Shown: positions 23,290-35,848 of the stretch, piece by piece | How the letters are laid out: every line of letters begins with the position of its first letter | Numbering within the stretch: the first letter of the stretch is position 1 | Source of the DNA: Corinectria fuckeliana | Taxonomy: Eukaryota > Ascomycota > Sordariomycetes > Hypocreales > Nectriaceae | Length of the DNA stretch: 64,000 nt | Assembly: GCA_019137255.1 (NCBI GenBank) | Contig: WPDH01000223.1 | Span: 62,001 to 126,000, forward strand | Reading direction: 5' to 3' | Notes under the pieces: model-generated | Databases searched by the model: none | Told to the model about the DNA's origin: nothing | What the model saw: the letters and a program-made list of their open reading frames with translations, nothing else | Translations under genes and position numbers: made by a program

Positions 23290-24182
23290 TTAAGCCTCAG
23301 CCTCATTCTTGAAGGCGTCGGGGAAGCGGCGGATGTTCTGTGCGAGGTTGCCGTGGTTGGAAAGGAACTGCACGTAAGCACCGTCGACCTTGACGCGGCC
23401 GGCAGCCTTCTTGACGAGGTACTCCTCGCGGCGGAGAGGAGTGAAGCCCCAGTTCTTGGAGACAATGATCTTTTGTCGGCCAGGGAACTTGTACTGGGAT
23501 CGTCGGAGAGCCTCGAGAGCAACGGCGCGATCTGTAGCGAATTAGTAATGCGCCCCTCGGGTGGCAAAAAGAAGAATGGGTGCGACATACTGGCATCACG
23601 AGTGCGGACGCTCATGAGAATCTGGCCGATGTTGACACGGGCGACAGTGCCGTTGGGCTTGCCCCAAGCACCACGCATACCAGTCTGCAGTCTATCGGCA
23701 CCGGCGCAAGACAACATCTTGTTGATACGGACGACGTGGAATGGGTGGGCGCGGACTCGGAGGTGGAAACCCTCCTTACCACCGTTCTTGACAAAGTACT
23801 TGTTGGCGCAGATACGGGCGGCCTCGAGAGCCTCGGAGCTCAGCTGCTCATACTCGTTGGAGACGAGGTGGATGCAGAGAGGGAAGTCATCGACGTTCGC
23901 CTTCTTTCGGCCCAGATCGAAGATGCGGATCTTGGGGTCGGGGACACCACGGTTGAACCGAGACTTGGGGTACGGCTATGGAGGAGAAAGTCAGTGTGAG
24001 TGTTCCTAGCTTCCCAGGGCATCGTCAACGACGGTCGCATATGCCCACAAAGCTCATCTTCCCTGCGCTTATCCTGGGATGCAGCATCCGTCGGGATTCG
24101 CGGAAATATCGCTTGAGCATAAAGCGCAGCAACTCACCTTGTTCTTGCAGTACCGGTAGCAACGAGCGGGACGACGCGCCAT
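23290..24182 (-). CDS. RPL10: 60S ribosomal protein L10 (uL16)
   Basis: Three exons (24138-24182, 23591-23975, 23290-23531) encode 223 aa. MARRPARCYRYCKNK is joined to PYPKSRFNRGVPDPKIRIFD, followed by FPLCIHLVSNEYEQLSSEALEAARICANKY, the internal loop GADRLQTGMRGAWGKPNGTVARV, and EALRRSQYKFPGRQKIIVSKNWGFTP. This is a highly conserved uL16 protein that joins the large subunit late in maturation and supports the peptidyl-transferase centre. The first exon of 15 codons and two introns (162 and 59 nt) fit ribosomal protein genes of this group. It is transcribed away from RPL30, with which it shares a 345-nt promoter. Confidence 0.95.
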
Positions 24183-24527
24183 CTTGTCGGATTGTTGATG
24201 ATCTTTCCGTAGGTGGATGGTGTGTTTGGGGGAAGATGAGTTTGGCTCGAGAGATCCCGTCCTGCCACTTTCTGAATAACCCACCACTTTGATTTCAAAG
24301 CAGGACTTCGGTCTTCGGCGTGGGGCTTCCGCCTAAACCTCGGGTCTTTAGGGCTTGCGGTGAGGGCGCGGGTGCCCTCATTGGCCAGCGGCGTGCAGCT
24401 CTGCCCCACCAAGCAGCGCACCTCGCATATCCAAAACTCCCGAAGTCCACGAACTTTTCGAGCTTCAACCTCAGCACACCATCACCCAACGACAAGTCGC
24501 CAATCCACCAACCGTCAATCCGTCGAA
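24183..24527. promoter_or_regulatory. Shared divergent promoter of RPL10 and RPL30
   Basis: Only 345 nt separate the two start codons, so both core promoters and 5' leaders must fit here. The plus side just before RPL30 has the CT/CA-rich leader typical of ribosomal protein genes, ending ATCCGTCGAAATGG. A Tbf1-type word lies in the middle. The arrangement suggests that the two genes are co-regulated. Confidence 0.75.
24348..24355 (+). promoter_or_regulatory. Candidate Tbf1-type site (TTAGGGCT)
   Basis: TTAGGGCT, the reverse complement of AGCCCTAA, matches the motif reported for Tbf1 at ribosomal protein genes in several ascomycetes outside Saccharomyces. It lies near the centre of the RPL10-RPL30 divergent promoter. 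A related CCTAAACC word sits 10 nt to its left. Function is inferred from motif and position only. Confidence 0.4.
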
Positions 24528-25110
24528 ATGGCCCCCGTTAAGAAGAGCAAGAAGGATGCCAACAGCATCAACTCCAAGTTGGCGCTGGTTATGAAGTCCG
24601 GAAAGGGTGTGTGACACAAATTTTCACTCCCAGCGCAATCAGCTTCTGACATTTCTTCAGTCACTCTTGGCTACAAGTCCACCCTCAAGAGCCTCCGATC
24701 CGGCAAGGCCAAGCTGATCATCATCGCTGGCAACACTCCTCCTCTCCGAAAGTCAGAGCTCGAGTACTACAGCATGTTGTCCAAGGCTCCCATCCACCAC
24801 TTCTCCGGCAACAACGTAAGTTTAGAAGCGCTCATGTCTCTTTTACTGTCTGCCATCTTGCAGTCTACCTGCAAGATGTTTCTTACTTCTCAGGAGTGCT
24901 TCATTTGCAAGCACTCTTCTGGCCCAGGATCCAATCCTTGCGGCTTGCCCAGAGAAAAAGTCTACCAAGACTTTGGAGGGTTCACTGGCTTACACTTTTT
25001 CCCTCTTGCAGATTGAGCTCGGTACCGCTTGCGGTAAGCTCTTCCGATGCTCTACCATGGCCATCCTCGACGCCGGTGACTCCGACATCCTCAGCGACCA
25101 GCAGGCTTAA
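24528..25110 (+). CDS. RPL30: 60S ribosomal protein L30 (eL30)
   Basis: Exons 24528-24606, 24661-24815 and 25012-25110 encode 110 aa. The protein runs MAPVKKSKKDANSINSKLALVMKSGK, VTLGYKSTLKSLRSGKAKLIIIAGN, PPLRKSELEYYSMLSKAPIHHFSGNN, then IELGTACGKLFRCSTMAILDAGDSDIL. That is a complete eL30 of normal length. It is a large-subunit protein; in budding yeast it also binds its own pre-mRNA to block splicing, and whether that holds here is not visible. Intron 2 is unusually long for this gene at 196 nt. I looked for snoRNA boxes in it and found none convincing. Confidence 0.95.
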
Positions 25111-28100
25111 GCAGCCAGTCAGGAGTGCATTTCATGGCGTTCGGGGTAAACGGGTCTAGGGCAATTGCGGATATACCAACCAATGTGATGCGAAAAGTGA
25201 CGACTTTGAGAACATGTCTACGCAAGCCGTGGATAAGTGCTCCCCTCGACCTATGTGTCGTGGGCTTCAGCGATGATTTGGTGTCCTATAGGATATCAGT
25301 CAAGTCAATGAAACAATAAAAGCTCATGACCATTGTTCCCCGCTATGATTGATTATTTTGCACTTGCGTGGTCATCATGAATGCTATGTATTGACGCCTA
25401 CCAACATGCCGCTCACACCAAGGTGGGCACCGTCACTTTCCAACAGCCAAGCAAGGTCCTTTGTTGGTCACTGGACTAAGCCCAACGGAATACATCAAAC
25501 ACTCACTTAACTTTGCAACTCATTCGTGAGCTGCGTCTCCATTGTCGCCTTTAAACTTGTAATCGTGGACACAACTTGTTAGCGCCAGTGGTACTCCTAA
25601 TAGTGTCTATTCGAACTGGAACATCAACCCTCTAATCCATATCTCCTTATTATGTCGCTGTAGTAGATAGCTCTAAATTCGAGATGTCTAGTCTGGCTTA
25701 ATCACCACTGCCAGACCGTCAGTCTTCAAAATTCCCGCACAAAGCGTGTCACAAACACCACCAAACTAACCAGAAAGGTCTCTTCCGTAGCTATCGCTAT
25801 CTCCTTCGCGACCTCCCACGCCGTCGTTGATATTTTAGCAGGGGGTCTTTGCTCTGCTTTGGTCTCGAAAATAGCGACCTGCCTGGACGACACTACCAAC
25901 AAAGTGGATGCTTTTAAGTAGTACTTTGTCAAACGCCGATTCACATGTTGCCGGGTTTAACATACGAAGGGGCTTCCCCAGCTCGACTTTTATCACCTTG
26001 TCCTCCCGCTAGCACTTAAATAAATGACTTCATCGGGTAACAGGGTCCGATGGGCGAATAGGGTTATTTCATCTCATATACGAAGGAGTCAAGTGGTTAT
26101 GTTCGCATACAGGCTGGCTTCAATCTTGACGGGCTTGCATTGACATGTTCTTTTCATTGTCGCATTCAGACCGGTCGGGGCATTATGGATCGCCAAGAAC
26201 TACGGTTCTTCGTCCCTGATCACATAAGAGCATGTACCCTAGCCTACGTCCAACTGTAAAGTCATTAGTACGAGTATAGCTCGTTGATGGAAGAACTCAC
26301 GTCCCGATTCCTTGGTCGCCCGGGAAGATATGCATTGCTTCCTCGCGAGCCTTATCTCAGTCTGACTATTTCTTGTCGCTGTTGGGCTTCCGGAATAGAC
26401 CAATGCTAGGTGCCATGTGCAGGTTCGTCCATGGAACTAATTCCTGTCCATCGAGGCCGACAATCACGTTAAACGGCTATTCGTGTTTTGAACCAGGACT
26501 CTCCGATTTCGATGCTCTCAAATTCTTGGGAATACTACAAGCAAGGGACTTCTGAAGCCAGCTAATGGCTTCGTTGCGAGATTCTGCTCAAGCGCCATGA
26601 CCACGGCGACGTCCGCAGCCTTCTGACGTTCCCCATTGGACTCTGCATTAACTTCAATAGTCCATTGATACAATGAGGTAGGGTGCATACCGTACACACT
26701 AATTTAGAGTCGTCGTCGACTGGCAAGCTCCAGCTCACAGTCATTCGGACTACAAACAACGCCAGTCACTGGGACATGGGCAGAAAATAGCAGTTGACAC
26801 TTTAAAGTGATGACAATCTCAGCTCATCAACCAGTCCCCTTACGGCAGTGCAAGTATAGGAGACCGAAGGACTGGGTGCAGCAGAATACTGGACTAAGGA
26901 AGAGATTCTCATGATGAGGCAAGTTGCTGAGACAGCCGTCGACAAGGATCACCACAGCGCGTCGCTGTCGAATACTATTCAAGGAAAGCGCAGCAAGGAG
27001 CTTTCAACCATTCACAATGAAGAAAAACAGATAAAGAGCCTTGCAATAAATCAGTGTTGGAACCAACAAAGGCTTGCGGCAAACAGCTCATTCCATCTAA
27101 CATCTCTGCGTGAGCGCTGGAAGAAATCAGGTTTGGACTTATCGTCGCTACAAGATGCATGCACAGATTGTGTAGAAAAGTCACATAACTAACACCTGTT
27201 TTCGGAGAGGACACGACGATGGAAAAAAAAAAACAGAGCGATTACAGCCACTGTTGTATCCAAACTAGCTAAGAACATAGGCCTACCTGGTACCACCATT
27301 GCAGTGTCGTTACATGGAAATGAAGGAAGCTGTCGAAGCATAATCGAGTCATGCAGAGGCAGAGAAAACCATGGAGCGTTTCAAGACGCGCAGGCATCAT
27401 GCATGAATGTTCCAAGATAAACGATTAGCAAAAAGGGCATGGGATTGGACTGGAACGCACGGCCTTTGTCAGGGTTACTAGACCCCAGCACCACGATGAG
27501 GTGCGAACCGTTTGCTGGGGGGACGTTTGTCAGAGACGCCCCCATTCTGCTTGAGAAAGACTCTGGCATTGGAGGCCAGGCCTACTTTTGCCCTATATTC
27601 CACACCCTGCACAGCTTCTCGCTGGCCTGGCGAATACAGATATTTACGTCCATGTTATGCTGACTTGTGTTTCTCACTGCGCCTTGAGAGATGCCATCTA
27701 GGCCTACTATCAGCTTGGAACTTGTCGTTCTTCATTTGACTGGAAGTAGCCCGGGAACCATTATCTGCAGGGTCAATTCGAACCAGATTAGGTACCTGGA
27801 GAATCGATCACCCTTATCTACCCGCCGGGCTCAGTAAGGGAGAAATGGTTGGTATCACAAGCTGGTAGTTTAAAGGGAAGCTTTACGATAGTACAATAAA
27901 GGAGATTGTTACTGTATGCCTATGTACATAGTAGGTAGATTAAAGAAGCAGAGAAGGTATTGCGCATGAATCTAGAGAGTGTATAATCAGGCCCTAAACC
28001 ACTCCCAGTGCAGCCGGCCGCTAGCTCCTACTGAAATAGGTACTGCGCACGCTACTACTTAGGTAGGTAGGTAGGTACTTACCTGGGCTACGTACGAATA

Positions 28101-28445
28101 CCCGATCCCTCCTGGCCCGTTTAGGCCCTGAGGCGCAGGCCGCGGCCCCCTCCACTCCTATTCCGCCCTCGAGTACGGATCCAATACCAACCAGGAAAGG
28201 CATTTGTGTTCCAGGTCACCGTCACTAGGCGACCTGCATTCAACGACACAGTCTCAGCATAATTACCCTCGACCCATCGAACGCTGACAGGCGCTCGCCT
28301 TCGTCCCAAATCACTTCCACTCACGCCGGTTCGACTCTCGTTGTCCCGACTCTCGACCTTCTTTGTTCCCCCCAGGCCATCTGGCCTCTACCCAACCCAC
28401 TCGTTACCGCCCGTTACCGCCCGTTACCGCCCATTGCTCCGCGAC
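25111..28445. other. 3.3-kb gap without a recognised gene
   Basis: No frame over about 95 codons and none resembling a known protein. B-box-like GGTTCGA words occur near 27775 (minus strand) and 28328, but neither has a matching A box, so no tRNA is called. The right end should hold the promoter and leader of the coiled-coil gene. It has a TAGGTAGGTAGGTAGGTA cluster at 28060-28084 and CCGTTACCGC repeats at 28408-28434. Confidence 0.55.
28058..28084. repeat. TAGG(TAGG)n cluster
   Basis: Four or more tandem TAGG units lead into GTACTTACCT, about 360 nt before the coiled-coil gene start. It is one of at least seven places in the window with TAGGTA/TACCTA words, all intergenic. Confidence 0.7.
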
Positions 28446-30363
28446 ATGTCTGCCGTCTCTAAGAAGCCCCCGGCTGGCGGCGTCGGTCGAGTCTCCAGCA
28501 CCGACTCTGCCTCCTCGCCTGGTTCCTCGCCATCGCGCTCTTCGTCTGTACGATCCTCGACTCCCACCGGCGGCGGCCACGCGCGTACACGATCAATGCG
28601 CGCTGGCACTCCTGTTTCTGCCCGCGCCGCCGCCCAACGCCGCGACACCGGCCTGAGCTCCACTGAGTCTGATGCCCGAGCCGAGGCCGCCTCGGCGCTG
28701 GAAGATCTTCAGCAGCGTCTAGAGAAGGAGGAGAAGATGTCACAGCAGCACAAACGCCAGGTCGAGGTTCTCCAGTCGAAGCTCGACGAAGCCGTCAAGG
28801 AGTCGGGGAAACTCGAGGAGAAGGCCCACGAGCACGAAGAGCAGATTGAGACACTAAACAACGAGAAGCGAGAGGTCACGCGCCAGATGCGAGAGATGGA
28901 GTCCATCTACGAGGCGGAGAGATCCTCTATCCTCAAGGAGAAGGAGGAGATGGCCAACAGAGAGGAAGAAATGCAGACAGTGATACAGCGACTCAAAGAC
29001 AGCCTGGCCCAGCGGAACCACAACGACGACGAGATCCGTCCCACGAGACAAAGTACGTGACTCTATTCATCCCCTCCAGGTTCCTTTACTTACAAGCCTT
29101 TCAGTCTCGGCAGCTTCATCACCGTCTCTTGAGGGCGGCAGCTTCGCACCCCCGTCCTCCCTGCAGCGCAGCGATTCCCGCAACAGCTCGAAGCTCATTC
29201 TCCAAAAGGACAAGCTCATCGAGTCTCTGCGACTAGAACTCGCCGAGGCTCAGATCAAGCTGGTCGAGTCGGAGAACCAGGGTGGCGGCAGGCTGCACGA
29301 AGTCGAACGACTCCTCATGGAGGCCCGCATGGCCAACGCCCGACTTATGGAAGACAATGAGAGCTACCAGCTGCTCCTGCAGGAGCGGACTCTCAAGGGC
29401 GACTTCGGCCAGAACGACTTCAGCTACATGGGTTCCAACTCTAATCAAGATGCACTCAATGCTCTCGAAGGCAATGCGGGAGGCTCCAGCCTCGCTGACG
29501 AGCTCTCAGCGGCAAACGAGGGCGAGTCTGAGGGCGAACGTCGTGCCGAGGCGGAGCTAAAGAATCAGAAGGAGCAGAACAAGGCTCTCACGCTCTACAT
29601 CAACAAGATTATTGAGCGTCTTCTCCAGCACCAGGACTTTGAGTCAATCCTGGATACGTCCACCGAGATGAAGCCGTTGCCAGATACCAACAAAGATCTA
29701 CCTCCCGCACCATCCGACAAGCCCATCGGTACAGGCTTCCTCCAACGAACAAAGTCGATGGTTGTCGGCCCTACCAAGCAGAGGCCGAGACCCATCTCGG
29801 TGATGCAACCATCGACGAACACCGACCACACTGACCCTGACAAGGCACCGAGCATCCCCATTGGCAACATGACCCGATCTCAAAGCACTCGTCGAACCCG
29901 ACCACAGAGTGATCAGTTCACGGGCGCTGCGAGCCTCGTGAGCCAGATGTATAGGGGACCTGATGGTCCAGTCTCTCCTCCACTGGGCACCCCGAGACAT
30001 TCGCAGACCTTCTTCTCGCCGGCAAACATGTCGGGTAACCCCAACGCGGCCGCTCGTATCCCCAGCGGTAGCCAAGTGCCTACCTCGGGAAACTTTCCCG
30101 GCATGAGGAGCGAGACATCGAGCCTCAGCGGCGAATCCGGGGAGCTTTCCATGTCGACACCTCCGTCGCAATCGCCACCCAGGTCTCACAGCGACAAGCA
30201 GCCGACCTCGTTCACGGGTGGTAAGCCCCGGCCACTCCGGCTAGTCCAGGAGAACCCAGACGCCGTCAAGGACAACAAGCGAGCGACCTGGTACTCTGGC
30301 TGGGCTTGGGGCGGCAAGAAGGACGAGTCGCAGCCCCAACAAGGCGGCGCCATCCCGGAGTAG
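28446..30363 (+). CDS. Coiled-coil scaffold-like protein, conserved in fungi
   Basis: Exons 28446-29052 and 29105-30363 (52-nt intron, GTACGT to TTTCAG) encode 621 aa. The first 75 residues are Ser/Thr/Gly-rich and disordered. Residues about 75-200 form a long charged coiled coil (LEDLQQRLEKEEKMSQQHKRQ onward), continued after the intron by LILQKDKLIESLRLELAEAQIK and MEARMANARLMEDNESYQ. A later helix, QNKALTLYINKIIERLLQHQDF, is followed by a Pro/Ser-rich tail and a conserved-looking end, ATWYSGWAWGGKK. I do not recognise a named yeast orthologue; sequences like this are often annotated as M-protein-repeat or hypothetical proteins. A scaffold role in transport or polarity is only a guess. An in-frame ATG at 28341 would add 35 residues. 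Confidence 0.75.
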
Positions 30364-33300
30364 GCGTCTTGAGTGCTGTATCTTTGAGACCGCATATGTG
30401 AGAGGGGAGTCGAGGAGTCGCGCAATGTGGTCTTGTTCGGGGCGTGATGGTTGGATATAACTAACTTTGTTGTTCATGGAGCATATGGGGATTGATGGCC
30501 GGTCATGTACGATTTACGTCATTAGATATCGCGGAGTTTGGCTTTGGGTTGTTCATGGCTCCATCAACATGCCCGTACATTTGTTTTCCGAGACACTATC
30601 CAGAAGAGTCATATATATGCAGCGTATGGGTGTCTTCGAGGGGAAGAGTTATGGAGTTGCCCCGAGTATTCTACAATAGCGTTGTTGGAGGGATGCGTTT
30701 GAGCGTTGATGAATGGAACATTTATTATATTGAGTACCCAGATCGTCCAGCTGTCTCGATATGTAGATCAATATATAATCAGGTACCAAAACCGATTGTT
30801 GAGTGGTGGCAAGCCAAGGAGACTTCCAAGGCGTCTAGGCTCACAAGTGACAAGGCTTGTACGATATCCTCAGGTTTGCAACGTTTGACTCACTTGGGAC
30901 TATAAGACGTGTTAAAGAGTCAACGTGCTCGGACCTTCAGTATTCGTACTGTGCCTCCTACCAACTGATATTCATTTCTCATGCCATCATTCGAGCCAAG
31001 CGATGCCGGAGATGAGAGCCCAGGCAAGACGAGGTTACTGCGCACACGGGTCAGGACTCAGACATTCGAGTCCGGCTCAACCCTCATTCCTCATCCCCCA
31101 TTCAATAGTCACGGCGGTAGTGCTACGATATTTTGGTCATTCATGCCCACTTGACGCCCACACTGTCGGCAAGATAGCGAGACGGCGGCGCAACGCCGGT
31201 GATGTGCTGTACGCTCTTCATTCGCGAGTGCTCGCGAGGTTTTTCGTCCTTCCAGAGTGCGGTTGAACAAGTGGCCGAATCAGGCAGGACGTGGTCTGGC
31301 ATGGACAAGGCGTGGCAGTGGTAGGCGCAGCGGCGGCAACAGAGCGTGACAGCTCAGCGGGCGCGGCGCGGACGGGATGATCATCTGCGCAGGAACCCGC
31401 GACGTCGATAGGCCGGGTCCAACAGCCGGGCGGCAACGTGCTCGGATGAGCTGGGGCGACGGGAGGAATGGGATGTTGGAAATGGCGCGTGGGGTTGGTG
31501 GCGGCGGATGGTGAGATGTTTAGTAACTGTGGAAGCGATCTGACATGTTACCGAAGTTGGTCAAGGACATCGATCTGGTAAGTTGCCGTGCTTGACCGTG
31601 TGAGTTACTATGCACGGATGTTACCGACAAGACAGCAAATAACAAGGGACTAGAGGCCTGGGAAGCTGGGTTGAGATACCTGACTTACACACGTGGAATG
31701 GAAACGAAACACTGCTTACCTACCTAGTCTACGTATTTTGATGGGTGTTTCTCTTTGCCACTCCTGCCTGCTCTGATCATCCGGCATAACGGAACACCAT
31801 CATCTCACATCTCAGATGCACATGAAACCAGGGTATAATGTCTCGGTTGAGACAGGATGGAGGGTTGACGGTGCACTGTTCGTCATCACGTCCCGTTCCG
31901 TCCGCGCTGACATACCCAGGTCTACCCTACACCCCCCAGAAACGATGTATTCCTGGGCCTGCCCCGTAAGGCGCGGAGGTCTTCACTATTCGTAAATCAG
32001 TTGTCCGATGACCCCGTTCCCCCATTCGGAGCTGGCCTGACATGTGCCACACAACGCAGCTCCGGGATGGGTGTTGGTGTTGGTGGTGGTGGGCATCGGG
32101 GGATATCGTGTCGAGCTGTGAGAGGGCGGATGGTGGCTTGACAACCAGGCCGCAAAAGGGCCTCTTGGATTTGGGGGCCGTGTCTGTTAGGCACCACGGA
32201 GCAGGGCATGGGGTCCCCGTCACACATAATGCATATCCAGACACACAAGTTGGAGGTCACGCAGGCTGTCGCATTTCAGGTGGCACAAAGATTAGTCTCG
32301 GCCCCCGTAGGACGGGACGGACGAACGTGCATCTACTGCCCCCCCCCCCCCCCCCCTTTATTTCGAGAAGGACGGGCGGGAAGGGAGGAAGAAGGGCCCA
32401 TGGATCTGGACGTGTAATTGTGAGTGTGATAGGTGGATGATTAGAGACGAGGGTGATACCGAGGCAGGTTTGAAAACTGTTTCGCAGTATACAGTACATT
32501 CGCTGTGAAGTGTGTGAAGTGATGAATACTAGAAGAAGGAAATTACGGACTGGTACGAAATTGTCACTGCCAGACGACAAGGCTACTTCCGGCCCCCAAC
32601 AAGGCCCTCCCCGCTGTTCACGTGAGCGAGCCTTGTAATTACCATGGTACATTTCAAAATTCATCCAATTTGTTTGGTGTTGGAGACATTCAAGGTGCCC
32701 CGTCTCTCGGGAGGATGCGTCTGTCTCGAACGCATCACAAGCGGTATTGGTTTTTCGTTTCTCGTTTCTCACCCCTTTGTTGACCGCCTCAACAAGCGGA
32801 TGCCCGGCGCCGCCATCATGGAAGGGTGGCTTCTCGTGGGCAGCCACTATAAAATATCTTGCATAAGGCGCCTTCTGGGGAACGTGAACGTCCATCAGGT
32901 GCTGGCCCGGGCTAGTAGCTGATTCATCCTGTACGTACATAGTATTAATTGATGAATAGATAAAGCATGCCCGGAGTCCGAGCTACGAATAAGTACAGCA
33001 TAATACAGTATGTACAGCAGAGAGCAGCTTGGGCCATCATCGTCTCACATGCGTCGGTGGTACTTGGGCTCAACCAAGATGCGGTCAGAAGGGAGTCACA
33101 AGATCAAGCAGGAGGGATAGGGATACCGCAGGGATACATGGTGAAGTCCGCACCCGGCACGCCAGCGCCGCCGTAGCCCCAAGGTACCCCGCGCAACCGT
33201 GCAACCGTGCAACCGCTTCTTCGTTGGGGGTGGTTTCGTTTGATTGTTCCCTGGGCGCTGGGACGGGCGTCCTGAATCTGCTTGCTGTGGGGGGCTGACT

Positions 33301-35848
33301 TGTTCATAGTAGCGCGCTGAGACGGCGTCTAGGGAGCGATTCCCCGGATGGACCGGCTCCTCACGTAGGGAATGGACCGGGGCCAGCCTTCCATTCCATT
33401 CCCTCTACAAAGAGGCTCGGACGTGACGAAAAAGAAGCGCTGTGGGCGGACGTTGAGAGAAGTGGAGTGGAGATATTTTGCTTTTGGCGTTAGTAAACGT
33501 TGGGCGCGGAAAAGAGTCAGAACAATACTGTAAGGCCATTATTGGGCACCTGACCAGTCGTGCGTGGCGCTGAGGGGTTCCACCAGACCAGAAACCAATT
33601 TGACGATTGTCTTCACAAAAGGGAGCAAGGGAGCCCAAAGAAGAGTACGTGATCTAGGAGCCAGGCAGGCAGGTAAGTGGGCATGCAGACGTTGGTGTCT
33701 GCAAAAGACGGGACGAGATATTACATATAATTAGGGTAATTACGTCGTAGTACTATGTAGGTTTTTTGCTCAAGTACTAGGAGAACCGGGCTTCGCTTCT
33801 CTGGACCAGACACACAAATCGCAATCATAAATCACCGCAAAGCCAAAAGCAAACCCCCGCAAGCCAAAGAGAGTAAGATGTGGCAACCGGAATGAACGGG
33901 TTTAACCGGAATACGCTCTAATACTCAACGTACAAGGTGTCTTGTTTTAGTCATCCTCTTCGGCTTCGCTCGCTACTACAAGCAGGTAGTCCGCGCTTCA
34001 AGAATACAGGGCACTGACGGCGGTACTAATGGAAGATGGAAGGCACAGTTAGGGCGCAGTGGTGAAGAAAAGGGCCAGTTCAGGTACCGGCGCCAGGGGC
34101 CGACACTGAAAGGGCTCTTCCGACATCCCCGAGGCCCACTAAGTTGGAACCGGCCCAGGTACCGGTCATGGACTGGCTACAGGGGGCTGGTCTGTCTGCT
34201 GGCTCACTGAGCCCAGTCATCAGTCATACCATGTAGTACAGCGTGTGAGGGCGCCGGAGCATCCTTCCCTTCCTTCTTCCGTCTTCCGTCTTCTCTCCCA
34301 GAACCGCGGACGGGCCAGGGCAATTTCGCTCACTTCGTCATATCCATCCTTTTTGACTCAGCCTCCGTCTTCCCCTCCAGGTCTCGGGGGACCGCCTGCC
34401 TACTATGTACTATAGATTAACAGGTACCTACTTCGTACCTGGTAGGTTGGCAATGCTGGGTTCCATCCTTCCATGTGTCCATTGTGACCCGGGCTCACCG
34501 GGCAGTGAGTGATCTCAGACCCATCCAGTAGGCTCGACGGCCACTGCAGCGAAGCACTGCTTTCCCTGAATGCGATGCTGGTGGATGTTGCCCGTACTCA
34601 CATTCAGTGGAAGTCGCCCTTGTGAGAGAGTAGGTTAGGTACCTAAGCTACATAGGTGCAAGCAAGAAAAAAAGTTTGTTTGTCTCGTCTGCTGGTCTTT
34701 GGCTGCACCCCCGGGGCGTGAGAGTACACATCAGCAGTGAGCGAATGTGAGCGTGCAGATGCGTTGTTGTGTGTGCGTCCTAACGGCGGGCATTACGACA
34801 TCGCTGGCTCACTTTCCTTTTGCTGGCGACCTAACCAAGAAAACCCTCCAGTCAGTGCATACCAGGGCTTCAGGGCTCAACAGCCTCCAGGGCACGACGG
34901 CCGGCACTCGTCGGACCAGACAGACACCACTGAGAACCAGGCCCTCGACTGTCCACTATCCATCCACGGGCTTTATTATTTCGGTTTTACTCCCTTCCTT
35001 CCTTCCACGGACAAAAGAAAACACGCTAGCACGCCTCAGGGCTTCAAGTCCCGCGCCGGGCCAGCGACACATCCACATCCCACAGCCCAAGTCGACCCGA
35101 CAGATTGTGTCATGCTGGCGCACTAACAGCGCCGGGCCAATCCCCGTCGACTTCCCCAGGTCTAAATCTTCCCCTTCCAGGTTTCCCTGCTAGGCTCCCT
35201 GGCCAGGTTTCTTTTGCGTGTGGCACACTCCTTGGAAGGTACTGCTACGTAGCACGCACCGACACTCGTAAGTAAAACCTACCACCAAGGAGCAGACTGC
35301 CCTGCCAGCCTGTGCATTCTGCTAGTGCGGGCCAGCGCGTGGGCGGATATAGGTACGGCCGGGTAGGTCTCAGCGTCACCGTTCGCCGCTGCCCAGGATT
35401 CCGTCCAGCACTCCATTTACCACCAAACACCACCACCACTGCCGTTTCCTCGTACATCCACCTCCTCCTCCATCCTTCACCCCCGGAACTCGAACTGAAC
35501 CTGTACAGAAAAGCACAACATAGGTTCGCCATCTTCCTTCCAGCCTGCTGGGTTTGTCTTCTAAGTCCACTTGCCGCTATCGACCCAACCGTCCCGCCCG
35601 TCCGCTTGTGCTCTGTCTGCCATCTCACTCGATAGACAAGACGCAGCAGCCGTCCGGAATAGGTTGGGTATCACGCCTCTTCCGCTCACGGCTTTGGACA
35701 TCGGCCACCCCCAGCCCTCTCTCGATGACGAGCCAACTACGATGAACCTGCCTGTCGCCCGCATTACCATTCATCGGTTCTGACAAGGCCTGCTCGCGGG
35801 CATGATTGCGAGACTCTCACTCCACTATTTGAACCAGCTTCCATCACA
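30364..35848. other. 5.5-kb gap upstream of VAC7 without a supported gene
   Basis: This is the largest gap in the window. The frames present are short, overlap on both strands and lack motifs. One minus-strand frame of 227 codons (32257-32940) runs through the poly-C tract and is compositional. The last 1-1.5 kb (34.3-35.8 kb) is CT-rich with many CCTTCC and CCACC words and is likely the VAC7 promoter and a long leader. Several TACCT/AGGTA words occur at 34421-34450 and 34631-34657. A noncoding RNA cannot be excluded. Confidence 0.5.
32339..32356. repeat. 18-nt C homopolymer
   Basis: A run of 18 C residues. It is G-rich on the minus strand and long enough to be unstable in replication or sequencing. 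It lies in the middle of the gap and no role is assigned. Confidence 0.85.

Noticed and set aside
24816..25011. Possible snoRNA in the long second intron of RPL30
   Set aside because: Animal RPL30 introns can host snoRNAs, but I see no C/D boxes or H/ACA boxes with fitting stems here.
32257..32940. A 227-codon minus-strand open frame
   Set aside because: It runs straight through the 18-nt C homopolymer (a Gly run), has no motif, and overlaps other open frames on the opposite strand. Its length is best explained by local base composition.
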